Below, in pieces: positions 50,915 through 60,036 of a stretch of 64,000 nt of DNA. The stretch comes from Novosphingobium sp. JCM 18896 (GTDB taxonomy: Bacteria > Pseudomonadota > Alphaproteobacteria > Sphingomonadales > Sphingomonadaceae), in contig NZ_JAPCZF010000005.1 of NCBI RefSeq assembly GCF_025938095.1, positions 124,001-188,000 on the forward strand, given 5' to 3'. Within the stretch, counting starts at the first letter, position 1. The number at the start of each line of letters is the position of its first letter. A program made the translations under genes and the position numbers. The notes under the pieces are model-generated. The model made no database searches and was not told where the DNA came from. It saw nothing but the letters and a program-made list of their open reading frames with translations.

Positions 50915-53900
50915 TGGTCCTGTCCGACCTCTCGATCCGCCGGCCGGTGGTCGCGACGGTCCTGTCGCTGTTGCTGACGATCGCCGGACTGGTCGGCTTC
51001 CTGCAGCTGTCGGTGCGCGAATATCCCGATACCGATCCGCCCGTGGTCTCGGTGCAGACGGTCTATACCGGCGCCAGCGCCGCGGTGGTCGAGAACCGCA
51101 TCACCCAGCCGCTCGAGGACCAGCTCGCCGGGGTTGAGGGGATCGAGACGATCACCTCGCAGTCGAGCGACGGCCGCTCTGACATCACCATCGAATTCCG
51201 CCCGGGCCGCGACATCGACGCCGCCGCCAACGACGTGCGCGATCGTGTCTCGCGCGGCGCCTCGGACCGGCCCGAAGACGCGCTTCCGCCCGAGGTGCGC
51301 AAGGTCGATGCCGATGCGCAGCCGATCATGTTCTTCTTCGTCACCGCGCCGAACTGGGACCCGATCAAGCTCGGCGAATATGTCGACCGCGTCGTGGTCG
51401 ACCGGCTCTCGACGCTCGACGGCGTCGCCCAGGTCACGGCCAACGGCCTCGCGCGGCCGTCGATGCGCGTCTGGCTCGATCCGGGCAAGCTCGCCGCCTA
51501 TCGCCTGACCCCGCGCGACGTCGAGAACGCCTTGCGCAGCCAGAACGTCGAACTGCCCGCGGGCCGTATCGAGGCGGTCGAGCAGAACGTCTCGCTCAAG
51601 GTCAACCGCAACTTCACCACGCCGGCCGACTTCGCCGGCTTGATCATCGGCCGCGGTCCCGACGGCTACCTCGTGCGCCTGGGCGACGTCGCGCGGATCG
51701 AGGAGGGGGCGGAGAACCCCTATTCGGTGTTCCGCTACAACGGCGTGCCCGGCGTCGGGCTCGGCGTGGTCCGCCAGTCGGGCGCGAACACGCTCGAGGT
51801 CGCGCAGGCGGCCAAGGCGATGATGCGCGACATGGAGCGCGAACTGCCGCCGGGCGTGCAGATCAAGATCGGCTCGGACTCGTCGCTGTTCATCGAGGAG
51901 GCGATCGGCGGCGTCTGGCAGACCCTGATCGAGGCGGCGGTGCTCGTCACCGTCGTGATCTTCCTGTTCCTCGGATCCTGGCGCGCGACGCTGATCCCGG
52001 CGATCACCGTGCCGATCTGCCTGCTCGCGACCTTCGCCGTGCTCTGGATCTTCGGCTATTCGATCAACCTGCTGACCCTGCTGGCGCTGGTGCTCGCGAT
52101 CGGCCTTGTCGTCGACGATGCGATCGTCGTGCTCGAGAATGTCCACCACCGCATCGAGGCGGGCGAACCGCCCTTGCTCGCCGCCTTCAACGGTGCGCGC
52201 GAGGTCGGCTTCGCGGTGATCGTGACCACCCTCGTGGTCTGCGCGGTCTTCGTGCCGGTGATGTTCCTCGCGGGCCAGACGGGCCTGCTGTTCCGCGAAC
52301 TGGCCGTGGCGATGATCGCGGCGGTCGGCATCTCGGGCTTCCTCGCGCTGACGCTGTCGCCGATGCTCTGTTCGAAGCTGCTCAAGCCGAGCGAGCGCAG
52401 CGGACTGTCGGCGCGGATCGAGCATGTGCTCGACCGCGTGACCGATCTCTACGCGCGTTCGCTGGAACTGCGGCTGCGCCGCTGGGTGCCGGTCGCGGCG
52501 ATCACCGTGGTGCTGCTGGCGACCGGCGGCTGGATGTTCACCCGCGTCGACAGCGAGCTGGTCCCGGCCGAGGACACCGGCGTGATCGACGTGCGCCTGA
52601 CCGCGCCCGAGGGCACGAGCTACGCCCAGCTCGATCGCGGCGTGAACGAGGCCGAGCGGGTGGTGATCCCGATGGTCGGCGCGGGCGGCATCCGCGGCAT
52701 GAACGCGCGCGTGCCCGGCGGCGGCTTCGTCACCGAGGACTTCAACCAGGCGAGCATGATCGTCTTCCTCGAACACTGGAACCAGCGCCAGGTGACCTCG
52801 CAGGCGATGGCGCAGCAGGTCAACCGCAAGCTGAGCGGCGTCGCCGCGCTGCGCGGCAATGCCGTGGTGCGCAGCTCGCTAGGCCGCGGGCGCGGGCAGC
52901 CGATTGGCTTCGTCCTCTCGGGCACGACCTACGAAGGCCTGGCCCAGGCGCGCGACCGCATGCTCGAAGCCGCGCGCGACTATCCGGGGATCGTCAATCT
53001 CGATGCCGACTATGTCGAGTCCAAGCCGCAGCTGCTGATCGACGTCGATCGCCAGCGCGCCGGCGATCTCGGCATCTCGGTCGACGACGTATCGCAGGCG
53101 CTGCAGACCTTGATGGGCTCGCGCCGCGTCTCGACCTATGTCCGCGACGGCGAGGAATACCGCGTCATCGTCCAGGCCGACGGGATCAATCGCGATACCG
53201 AGAACCGCCTGGCCTCGGTCAACGTCCGCGCGCGCAATGGCGAACTCGTGCCGCTGTCGAACCTCGTCCGCCTGCACGAGAGCGCCACCGCGCGCCAGCT
53301 CGGCCGCTTCAACAAGATGCGCGCGATCACGCTCCAGGGCGGGCTCGCGCCGGGCCAGTCGCTGGGCAATGCACTGACTTTCCTGGAGGCCGAGGCGCGC
53401 AATTCGCCCGAGGTCACCGCGATCGGCTATCGCGGCGACAGCCTGGCCTTCAAGCAGACCGGCGGCTCGATCTGGGTGGTCTTCGCGATCACCGTGCTGA
53501 TCATCTACCTGCTGCTGGCCGCGCAGTTCGAGAGCTTCATCCACCCCGCGGTGATCGTCTCGGCCGTGCCGCTGGCCGTGGCGGGCGGGCTCGTCGGCCT
53601 CTGGGCGGCGGGGATGACGATCAACCTGTTCAGCCAGATCGGCATGGTCATGCTCGTCGGCCTGGCCGCCAAGAACGGCATCCTCATCGTCGAATATGCC
53701 AACCAGCTGCGCGACGCCGGCGCCTCGATCGACGAGGCGATCCGCGAGGCTTCGGCCCGGCGCCTGCGGCCGATCCTGATGACCTCGCTGGCGACCGTCG
53801 CCGGCGCGGTGCCGCTGGCGATCGCTCATGGTGCAGGGGCCGGCGCGCGCTCGGCGATCGGCGTGGTCATCGTCTTCGGCGTGACGATCGCCACGGCGGT

Positions 53901-54042
53901 CACGCTCTACATCGTGCCGCTGCTCTATCGCTGGCTGGCGCCCTACACCTCGTCGCCGCAGACGATCAGCCGGCTGCTGCGCAAGCTGCGCGGCGAGACC
54001 CGCGCGCGCGCCGCCAGTGCCAGCGCCGTGCCGGCCGAATGA
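50914..54042 (+). CDS. RND multidrug efflux permease (AcrB/HAE1 family)
   Basis: 1042 residues, standard length. N-terminal IRRPVVATVLSLLLTIAGL helix, LREYPDTDPPVV-like porter start, VEGIETITSQSSDGRSDI, the proton-relay Asp pair in GLVVDDAIVVLENV, and a repeated second half (GLAAKNGILIVEYANQLRD with Lys). It exports hydrophobic or amphiphilic compounds using the proton gradient. Placement after the cytochrome suggests that a substrate or product of the amine-oxidising locus is exported, but this is inference. Confidence 0.95.
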   Translation: MVLSDLSIRRPVVATVLSLLLTIAGLVGFLQLSVREYPDTDPPVVSVQTVYTGASAAVVENRITQPLEDQLAGVEGIETITSQSSDGRSDITIEFRPGRDIDAAANDVRDRVSRGASDRPEDALPPEVRKVDADAQPIMFFFVTAPNWDPIKLGEYVDRVVVDRLSTLDGVAQVTANGLARPSMRVWLDPGKLAAYRLTPRDVENALRSQNVELPAGRIEAVEQNVSLKVNRNFTTPADFAGLIIGRGPDGYLVRLGDVARIEEGAENPYSVFRYNGVPGVGLGVVRQSGANTLEVAQAAKAMMRDMERELPPGVQIKIGSDSSLFIEEAIGGVWQTLIEAAVLVTVVIFLFLGSWRATLIPAITVPICLLATFAVLWIFGYSINLLTLLALVLAIGLVVDDAIVVLENVHHRIEAGEPPLLAAFNGAREVGFAVIVTTLVVCAVFVPVMFLAGQTGLLFRELAVAMIAAVGISGFLALTLSPMLCSKLLKPSERSGLSARIEHVLDRVTDLYARSLELRLRRWVPVAAITVVLLATGGWMFTRVDSELVPAEDTGVIDVRLTAPEGTSYAQLDRGVNEAERVVIPMVGAGGIRGMNARVPGGGFVTEDFNQASMIVFLEHWNQRQVTSQAMAQQVNRKLSGVAALRGNAVVRSSLGRGRGQPIGFVLSGTTYEGLAQARDRMLEAARDYPGIVNLDADYVESKPQLLIDVDRQRAGDLGISVDDVSQALQTLMGSRRVSTYVRDGEEYRVIVQADGINRDTENRLASVNVRARNGELVPLSNLVRLHESATARQLGRFNKMRAITLQGGLAPGQSLGNALTFLEAEARNSPEVTAIGYRGDSLAFKQTGGSIWVVFAITVLIIYLLLAAQFESFIHPAVIVSAVPLAVAGGLVGLWAAGMTINLFSQIGMVMLVGLAAKNGILIVEYANQLRDAGASIDEAIREASARRLRPILMTSLATVAGAVPLAIAHGAGAGARSAIGVVIVFGVTIATAVTLYIVPLLYRWLAPYTSSPQTISRLLRKLRGETRARAASASAVPAE

Positions 54043-54158
54043 TCCCGCACGCGCCGCGCACAAACGAAAACGCCGAAGCGCGCGGGCGCTCCGACGTCGT
54101 TCGTTCGATCCCTCATGAGCGCCATCCAGCCGATGGCGCCTATCGGATCTGCGCGATC

Positions 54159-54485
54159 TTACAGTCCGGTGTTCGAACCGAAGCGGGTCTGCGTCGCCCG
54201 GGCAGCGATCTGCTGCATCGTGGGCTGGACGTTCGCCGCCATCTCGCGCCGGCACTTGTAGTCGGGCGAGAGGTCCGCGCCGACCCGGTCGCCCGGGTTG
54301 CAGGCGGCAGCGATCGCCTTGTCGATGCGGCCCTGGAGCTTGGCCACGCCGTCGGGCGAGGTCAGGTCGAGGTCTGCCGACGAGACGTTGATCGAGACTT
54401 GCTCACGCGCCTTGGGGGCATCGGCCATGACGGCCGAGGACGCGAGCAGGGTAGCGGCCGCGATGGCGGCGCCAAGGTACTTCAT
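54159..54485 (-). CDS. UrcA family secreted protein
   Basis: 108 residues with a signal peptide (GAAIAAATLLASSAVMADA). UrcA features are the VSSADLDLTSPDGVAKLQGRI stretch, AIAAACNPGDR and a conserved Cys at YKCRREMA. These small periplasmic proteins are common in sphingomonads and Caulobacter; function unknown. AGGAGAG precedes the ATG. Confidence 0.82.
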   Translation of the reverse strand: MKYLGAAIAAATLLASSAVMADAPKAREQVSINVSSADLDLTSPDGVAKLQGRIDKAIAAACNPGDRVGADLSPDYKCRREMAANVQPTMQQIAARATQTRFGSNTGL

Positions 54486-54810
54486 ACTACTCTCCTGCGA
54501 GCTATGTGTTCTTGATGATGTCTTGTGCTTTTGGGTTTGCGTCAGGCTTATAGTCGGGATTTGACTCGACCTGCCTGTCAAGCGTTCTCGATTGCGCTCG
54601 GCCCGTGCTTAGTCAGAGTGCACTGCACCAACAAGCGCTAATTCATGCTGCACCGCAGAAATCAGCCGTTTTTTGGATCAAAAACGCACTTTTTGTCGCT
54701 CATCGATCGTCTAATTTGGCATTGCCGGATGTTGGGTTGATGTAAATAAACGGCAATATTTAGAAGATCGTATGAACTATTCATTGAATAGGTAATACCG
54801 CGCAGTCGAT
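54486..54810. other. A+T-richer intergenic region
   Basis: About 325 bases without a convincing gene, with clearly lower G+C than its surroundings and several A/T runs (for example around 54667-54700). It contains the promoter of the UrcA gene and the 3' end of the VOC operon. No repeat, tRNA or mobile-element end was recognised. Confidence 0.5.
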
Positions 54811-55347
54811 TCAACCCACCACGCGCAGCGGGTCTCGGCCGTCCCAATCCTTCGCCGCGTCCTTCATCATCTGGAACAGCCCCTCGGAGCCTTCCATCGG
54901 CTGGAGCAGCTCGATGACGTGGCCCGGGCCGCCGCCGGCATCGACGTAGATCACTTCGCCGGTGTCGCCGACCTTGCCCTCGACCAGGATCTCGGCGCCC
55001 ACCGCGGCGCAGGCGGCGCGTGCCTCGGCGATCGATTTCACGAAGATGCAGACGTGGTGCATCTGGTCCTTCACCGCATATTCGCCCGAGTAGATCGACG
55101 GGGCGTCGTTCTCGGCGCGGATCAGCTCGATCTGGATGTCGCCCCAATAGCCGATGGCGATCGAGAACAAGGCGTCGCTGGGCTGGCCGCGGTACTTCAT
55201 CTCGCCGAGCTGGACGTTTTCGAGCAGGAAGAACGGGCCGACGCCGACGACCTCGGTCCAGTACTTGAGCGTCGCGTCGAAATCGGACGGCAGGTAGGCG
55301 ATCTGGATGATCTCGCCGAGCGCCTTCAGTGGGCCGGGTGCGGTCAT
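54811..55347 (-). CDS. VOC (glyoxalase/epimerase fold) protein
   Basis: 178 residues. Two beta-alpha-beta-beta-beta modules are visible: IIQIAYLPSDFDATLKYWTEV and HHVCIFVKSIAEARAACAAVG, with DIQIELIRAEND and GHVIELLQPMEG carrying the metal-binding Glu positions. The fold covers glyoxalases, dioxygenases and methylmalonyl-CoA epimerases; the last fits a CoA catabolic operon but is unproved. Last gene of the seven-gene operon, 15 bases after the E2 gene. Confidence 0.82.
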   Translation of the reverse strand: MTAPGPLKALGEIIQIAYLPSDFDATLKYWTEVVGVGPFFLLENVQLGEMKYRGQPSDALFSIAIGYWGDIQIELIRAENDAPSIYSGEYAVKDQMHHVCIFVKSIAEARAACAAVGAEILVEGKVGDTGEVIYVDAGGGPGHVIELLQPMEGSEGLFQMMKDAAKDWDGRDPLRVVG

Positions 55348-55362
55348 TGTGGAGTTTCCCTT

Positions 55363-56790
55363 TTAGACGAAGAGCTGTTCGGGCTCTTCGATCAGGCCCT
55401 TGAGTGTCGCGAGGAACTGCGCGCCGGCGGCGCCGTCGATCGCGCGGTGGTCGACCGACAGGGTCAGCGCGATCCGGCTCTCGAAGGCGAAGTCGCCGCC
55501 GGGCAGTTCGACCGGCTGGCGCGTCACCGCGCCCACGGCGAGGATCGCCGCCTGCGGCGGGTTGATGATCGCGTCGAATTCCTCGACCCCCATCATGCCG
55601 AGGTTCGAGACCGAGAAGGTGCCGCCGTCCATGTCGTCCATCGACAGCCGGCCGGCCGCGGCCTTGTCGATCAGGCGGCGCGTCTCGCCGGCGAGCTGGT
55701 CGATGCGCAGCCGATCGGCCTGGCGGACGATCGGCGTGACCAGGCCCTTGGGGCTGGCGACGGCAATCGCCACGTCGGCATGGGGGAAGCGGTGGATCGT
55801 CTCGCCATGGACCTGGACGTTGACCTCGGGGTGGCGGACCAGCGCCAGGGCCGAAGCCTTGACCAGATAGTCGTTGATCGAGGCCTTGCAGCCGAGCACG
55901 AGATTGGCGGTCTTGCGCAAGGCGATCAGCGCATCGGCCGCGGCGGTGACCCTCAGGTAGAAGTGCGGGATCTGCTGCTTGGCCTCGGTCAGCCGCCTGG
56001 CCACGACCTTGCGCACGCCGTCGAAGGGAACGATCTGCGGGCGGTTGTCGACCGGCACGAAGGGTGCCGCAGCGCCGCCCGCGGCGGGTGACGGCACCAG
56101 CGCCAGCACGTCGCCCTTGGAGATGCGGCCGCGCGCGCCGGTGCCCTTTACGCCCGCCAGATCGACGCCATGCAAGGCGGCGAGCCGACGGGCGAGGGGG
56201 GAAGCGAAAACGGCGCTTCCGTGGGGGGCTTCGTCGGGCAGCAGCGCCGTGCCGCGCAGCGCGGGCCGCGCCTCGGGGCGAAGCGCCTGCTGGACGTCCT
56301 GATAGGTGATACGGCCGCCGCGCCCCGAGCCTTCGATCGTCGAAAGATCGGCGCCTTCCATTTCGGCGAGCTTGAGCGCCTCGGGGCTGATCGGGCGGTT
56401 GGTGACGATCTTGACGGGTTCGGCGCGTGCCGGAGCGAGCGCGGGCGAAGGCGTGGGTGTCGGTGCGCCGGCCTTGGCCGCGACCGCGGTGTCGGCGGGG
56501 CGGAAGCCGGCGACGAAGGCGTCGATCTCGTCCTCGCTGGCGCCGGCCTCGGCGAAGACCGCGAGGAGGGCACCGACCGGCTGCGCCTCGCCGCCGGCGG
56601 GCACCAGCACGCGGCGCACGACGGCGTCGTATTCGGCCTCGACCTCGTTGGTGATCTTGGCGGTTTCGATCAGGCACAAGGTCTGGCCGCGCTTGAAGGC
56701 GTCACCTTGCGCGACCTGCCATTCGGCAAGCACGCCTTCGGTCATCTCGATGCCCCACTTGGGCATGCAGAAGGGGCGGATGTCGGCCAT
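55363..56790 (-). CDS. 2-oxoacid dehydrogenase E2 (dihydrolipoamide acyltransferase) with two subunit-binding domains
   Basis: 475 residues. The lipoyl domain (1-80) has the lipoylated Lys45 in ETAKITNE. A Pro/Ala linker leads to two peripheral subunit-binding domains instead of the usual one: about 133-168 (ISPEALKLAEMEGADLSTIE) and about 195-232 (ASPLARRLAALHGVDLAGVK). The catalytic domain ends with DHRAIDGAAGAQFL, where His and Asp are the transferase residues. It receives acyl groups from E1 encoded just upstream. The E3 gene is absent, so dihydrolipoamide dehydrogenase must come from elsewhere. Confidence 0.92.
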   Translation of the reverse strand: MADIRPFCMPKWGIEMTEGVLAEWQVAQGDAFKRGQTLCLIETAKITNEVEAEYDAVVRRVLVPAGGEAQPVGALLAVFAEAGASEDEIDAFVAGFRPADTAVAAKAGAPTPTPSPALAPARAEPVKIVTNRPISPEALKLAEMEGADLSTIEGSGRGGRITYQDVQQALRPEARPALRGTALLPDEAPHGSAVFASPLARRLAALHGVDLAGVKGTGARGRISKGDVLALVPSPAAGGAAAPFVPVDNRPQIVPFDGVRKVVARRLTEAKQQIPHFYLRVTAAADALIALRKTANLVLGCKASINDYLVKASALALVRHPEVNVQVHGETIHRFPHADVAIAVASPKGLVTPIVRQADRLRIDQLAGETRRLIDKAAAGRLSMDDMDGGTFSVSNLGMMGVEEFDAIINPPQAAILAVGAVTRQPVELPGGDFAFESRIALTLSVDHRAIDGAAGAQFLATLKGLIEEPEQLFV

Positions 56791-56804
56791 GGCCCGGTCC
56801 TCCC

Positions 56805-57818
56805 TCAGCGCCAGGCCAGGAGCTTGCGCACCGCGGCCTCGATCTTGTCCGCAGAGGGCAGGTAGGCGCTTTCGAGCTCGCGGGCGAAGGGCACGGGCGT
56901 GTGCGGCGGGGTCACCGCCTGCGGCGGCGCCTTGAGGCTGGCGAAGGCCTTGTTGGCGACCAGCGCGCAGATGTCGGTGGCGAGGCTGCAGCGCGGCGGT
57001 GCCTCGTCGACCACCACGAGGCGGCCGGTGACTTCGACCGAGTCCAGGATCGCTTCCTCGTCGAGCGGGCTGGTGCTCCTGAGGTCGATCACGTCGCAGC
57101 CGATCCCTTCGGCGGCGAGCTTGTCGGCGACCTGTTCGCAGAAGCCGAGCAGCAGGCCGGAGGACACGATCGTCACGTCCTCACCCGCGCGGGAGAGGCG
57201 CGCGTGGCCGAAGGGGATGACGAAGTCGGGATCGTCGGGCACTTCGCCGGTGACGCCGTAGAGCGCCTTGTGCTCGAGGAAGATCACCGGATCGTCGTCG
57301 CGGATCGCCGCGCGCAGCAGGCCCTTCACGTCGGCCGGGGTCGAGGGCATGACCACCTTGAGGCCGGGCATGCCGGTCAGCATCTGGTGGACCGACTGGC
57401 TGTGCTGGGCGGCGGCGTTGTAGCCCGCGCCATAGGCCATGCGGATCACCGCCGGGCACCGGGTCTTGCCGCCGAACATGTAGCGGAACTTGCCCATCTG
57501 GTTCCAGATCTGGTCGAGGCTGACGCCGATGAAATCGGCGAACATCAGCTCGGCGATCGGCCGCTTGCCCGCGAGCGCGAGGCCCGAGGCGGCGCCGATG
57601 ATCGCGCTTTCGGAGATCGGCGTGTCGATCACGCGGTCCTTGCCGAACTTGCCGTAGAGCCCGGTCGAGGTCGACCAGATCCCGCCGATCGCCTCGGGGC
57701 CGCCGGCCGTGCCCATGCCGCCGACGACGTCCTCGCCGAGCACGACGACGTTGGCATCGCGTTCCATTTCCTCGGCGATCGTCGAGACGACGGCATCGCG
57801 GTACATCATTTTGGCCAT
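56805..57818 (-). CDS. 2-oxoacid/acetoin dehydrogenase E1 beta
   Basis: 337 residues, transketolase-like pyrimidine-binding subunit. VVLGEDVVGG, RVIDTPISESAIIGAASG, LMFADFIGVSLDQIWNQ and the C-terminal LRSTSPLDEEAI are family-typical. It forms the alpha2beta2 E1 with the neighbouring subunit. Among family members it looks most like acetoin- or pyruvate-type enzymes; the substrate is unknown. Confidence 0.92.
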   Translation of the reverse strand: MAKMMYRDAVVSTIAEEMERDANVVVLGEDVVGGMGTAGGPEAIGGIWSTSTGLYGKFGKDRVIDTPISESAIIGAASGLALAGKRPIAELMFADFIGVSLDQIWNQMGKFRYMFGGKTRCPAVIRMAYGAGYNAAAQHSQSVHQMLTGMPGLKVVMPSTPADVKGLLRAAIRDDDPVIFLEHKALYGVTGEVPDDPDFVIPFGHARLSRAGEDVTIVSSGLLLGFCEQVADKLAAEGIGCDVIDLRSTSPLDEEAILDSVEVTGRLVVVDEAPPRCSLATDICALVANKAFASLKAPPQAVTPPHTPVPFARELESAYLPSADKIEAAVRKLLAWR

Positions 57819-57828
57819 GTCGAAGTCC

Positions 57829-58800
57829 TCAGTACGCGATGTAGACGTCGGCGAGGACGTCGTCGGCGGTCGGGCGCGGGGCGGCGCGGGCGGCCTGGAC
57901 AGCGGCTTCGATCGCTTGCATCACTTCGGCATCGATCGCGTCGAGATCGCCGCCGTCGAGCAGCTTGGCCGCGGTCACGCTCTCGCGGAACTTGGTCAGG
58001 CAGTCGCGCGTGGCGCGCAGGCGGTCGACCTCGCCGGGGCCGCGATAGCGTTGCGGATCGCCCTCGAAGTGGCCGAAGAAGCGCTCGGTATCGAACTCGA
58101 CCGCGGCCGGGCCTTGGCCCGCGCGGACGTGGTCGAGCACCTCGCGCATCGTGTCGTGGACCGCGAAGAAGTCGGTGCCGTCGGCGCGCCAGACCTTCAT
58201 GCCGAAGGCCTCGGCGCGGCTGGCGATATCCTGCTGCGTGCCGACCGCATAGTCGACGCCGGTGTGCTCCGAATAGTGGTTGTTCTCGAAGACGAAGATC
58301 GCTGGGGCCTGGGTGACCACGGCCATGTTCATCGCCTCGAAGGTCGTGCCCTGGTTGCAGGCGCCGTCGCCCGAGAAGGCGATCGAAACCTTACCCTGGC
58401 CGTCGAGCTTGGCCGCCAGCGCCGCGCCCACCGCGATCGGTGCACCGCCGCCGACGATGCCGTTGGCGCCGAGCATGCCCTGGTCGACGTCGGCGATGTG
58501 CATCGACCCGCCCTTGCCCTTGCACAGGCCTTCGCGGCTGCCCCAGATCTCCTTCATCATGCCGTCGAGATCGCAGCCCTTGGCCAGGCAGTGGCCGTGG
58601 CCGCGGTGGGTCGAGACGATCTTGTCCGCAGTGTCGAGGTGCTCGCAGACGCCCACCGCCACGGCTTCCTGGCCGCAATAGAGGTGGGTGAAGCCGGCGA
58701 TCTCGCCGGTCTGGATCTCGGTGTGCAGGCGCTCCTCGAATTCGCGGATCACCTTCATCTGGCGGTAGGCGCGCAGCAGCGCCTCGCGGCTCAATTGCAT
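57829..58800 (-). CDS. 2-oxoacid/acetoin dehydrogenase E1 alpha
   Basis: 323 residues. The thiamine diphosphate motif runs from SGDGACNQGTTFEAMNMA to FENN. HLYCGQEAVAVGV and HRGHGHCLAKG are conserved N-terminal substrate/TPP segments. It decarboxylates a 2-oxoacid or cleaves acetoin and passes the acyl group to E2. Ten bases separate it from the beta gene, 21 from the upstream acyl-CoA dehydrogenase. Confidence 0.93.
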   Translation of the reverse strand: MQLSREALLRAYRQMKVIREFEERLHTEIQTGEIAGFTHLYCGQEAVAVGVCEHLDTADKIVSTHRGHGHCLAKGCDLDGMMKEIWGSREGLCKGKGGSMHIADVDQGMLGANGIVGGGAPIAVGAALAAKLDGQGKVSIAFSGDGACNQGTTFEAMNMAVVTQAPAIFVFENNHYSEHTGVDYAVGTQQDIASRAEAFGMKVWRADGTDFFAVHDTMREVLDHVRAGQGPAAVEFDTERFFGHFEGDPQRYRGPGEVDRLRATRDCLTKFRESVTAAKLLDGGDLDAIDAEVMQAIEAAVQAARAAPRPTADDVLADVYIAY

Positions 58801-58821
58801 TTCAGGCTCCCGATCATTCTT

Positions 58822-60036
58822 TTACCCGCCAAGCCCGAGCACGGACCGCGCGATGATGTTGGCCTGGACCTCGTTGGTTCCCCCGAAGATCGTCCAGGCA
58901 CGGCTGTTGAGATAGCGCGGCGCGGCGAGTTGCGCATCGCGCGAATGGACCGGCTCGGGCGCGTTGTCGCCATAGAGCGGGCGCGCCAGTTCGAGCTGCA
59001 GTCCCGCCGGGCCATAGAGGTCGACCGCGAGTAGATCGATCTCCTGGCGCAGGTTCGAGGCGAGCAGCTTGGCCAGCGAGGTCTGGGGCCCCGGCTTGCG
59101 GCCCTGGGCCAGCTCGGAAATGATCTTGAGCTCGATCATCTCCAGCGCCTGGACGCCGAGCCGGGCCCGCGCGGCGCGGCGCTGCCAATGCGTGTCCTGG
59201 GCCATCGTGCCGCCGCGGCCGTCGCTTTCGCCGGTCGCTGCCTTGGTCAGCTGGTCGAGGTCGTAGATCAGCTTGGGCGCGTGGCAAGATCCGCCGCGCT
59301 CGTTCTCGAGCAGGAACTTGGCGATCGTCCAACCCTGGCCTTCGTCGCCGACGAGGTCCTGCGCGGGCACGACCACGTCCTCCAGGAAGACCTGGTTGAC
59401 CTCGTGGTCGCCCGCGACGGTCAGGATTGGGCGCACCGAGATGCCCGGTTGGTTCATGTCGATCAGCAGGAACGATATGCCCGCCTGCTTCTTCGCGCTG
59501 GCATCGGTGCGCACCAGGCAGAACATGCGGTTGGCGTGGTGCGCGTGGGTGGTCCACATCTTCGACCCGTTGAGCACGTATTGCTGGCCGTCCCACACCG
59601 CGCGGCATTGCAGCGAGGCGAGGTCCGAGCCGCTACCGGGCTCGGAAAAGCCCTGGCACCAGTAGTCCTCGCCGCTGAGGATGCGCGGCAGGTAGAAGGC
59701 CTTCTGCGCCTCGGTGCCGAAGGTCCAGATCACCGGCGCGACCAGCTTGAGGCCGAGCACGGTCAGGTTCGGTGCGCCGGCGAGCGCGCATTCCTTTTCG
59801 AAGATATAGCGGCGCAGCGGCGACCAGCCGGTGCCGCCATGCGCCTCGGGCCACTGGTAGCCGAGCCAGCCCTTGTCGTTGAGCACGGCGTTCCAGGCCT
59901 GGCCGATCTCGGGCTCGACGAAGACCGTGGGCGAGGCGGCGGCGCCGGCGCGGACGGGCTCGGGCAGGTGCGCGGCCAGGAAGGTGCGCACCTCGTCGCG
60001 GAACGCTGCATCTTCGGGGGGAAGGTCGATATCCAT
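58822..60036 (-). CDS. Acyl-CoA dehydrogenase (FadE type)
   Basis: 404 residues. Flavin segment CQGFSEPGSGSDLAS and WTTHAHHANRMFCLVRT are typical. At the C-terminal catalytic-loop position it reads IFGGTNEVQ, so the usual Glu of EGTNE is Gly; the base must sit elsewhere, as in isovaleryl-CoA type enzymes. It starts with a one-base overlap with the thiolase stop. Its partners suggest a long or cyclic side-chain acyl-CoA substrate (inference). Confidence 0.88.
   Translation of the reverse strand: MDIDLPPEDAAFRDEVRTFLAAHLPEPVRAGAAASPTVFVEPEIGQAWNAVLNDKGWLGYQWPEAHGGTGWSPLRRYIFEKECALAGAPNLTVLGLKLVAPVIWTFGTEAQKAFYLPRILSGEDYWCQGFSEPGSGSDLASLQCRAVWDGQQYVLNGSKMWTTHAHHANRMFCLVRTDASAKKQAGISFLLIDMNQPGISVRPILTVAGDHEVNQVFLEDVVVPAQDLVGDEGQGWTIAKFLLENERGGSCHAPKLIYDLDQLTKAATGESDGRGGTMAQDTHWQRRAARARLGVQALEMIELKIISELAQGRKPGPQTSLAKLLASNLRQEIDLLAVDLYGPAGLQLELARPLYGDNAPEPVHSRDAQLAAPRYLNSRAWTIFGGTNEVQANIIARSVLGLGG

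Noticed and set aside
50716..52776. Long minus-strand frame opposite the RND permease
   Set aside because: Composition is repetitive (RDDHRD-like) and it mirrors a conserved transporter gene; no independent coding signal.
54486..54810. Hidden RNA gene or mobile-element scar in the A+T-rich gap
   Set aside because: No tRNA-like fold, inverted repeat or known motif could be seen; only composition is unusual.
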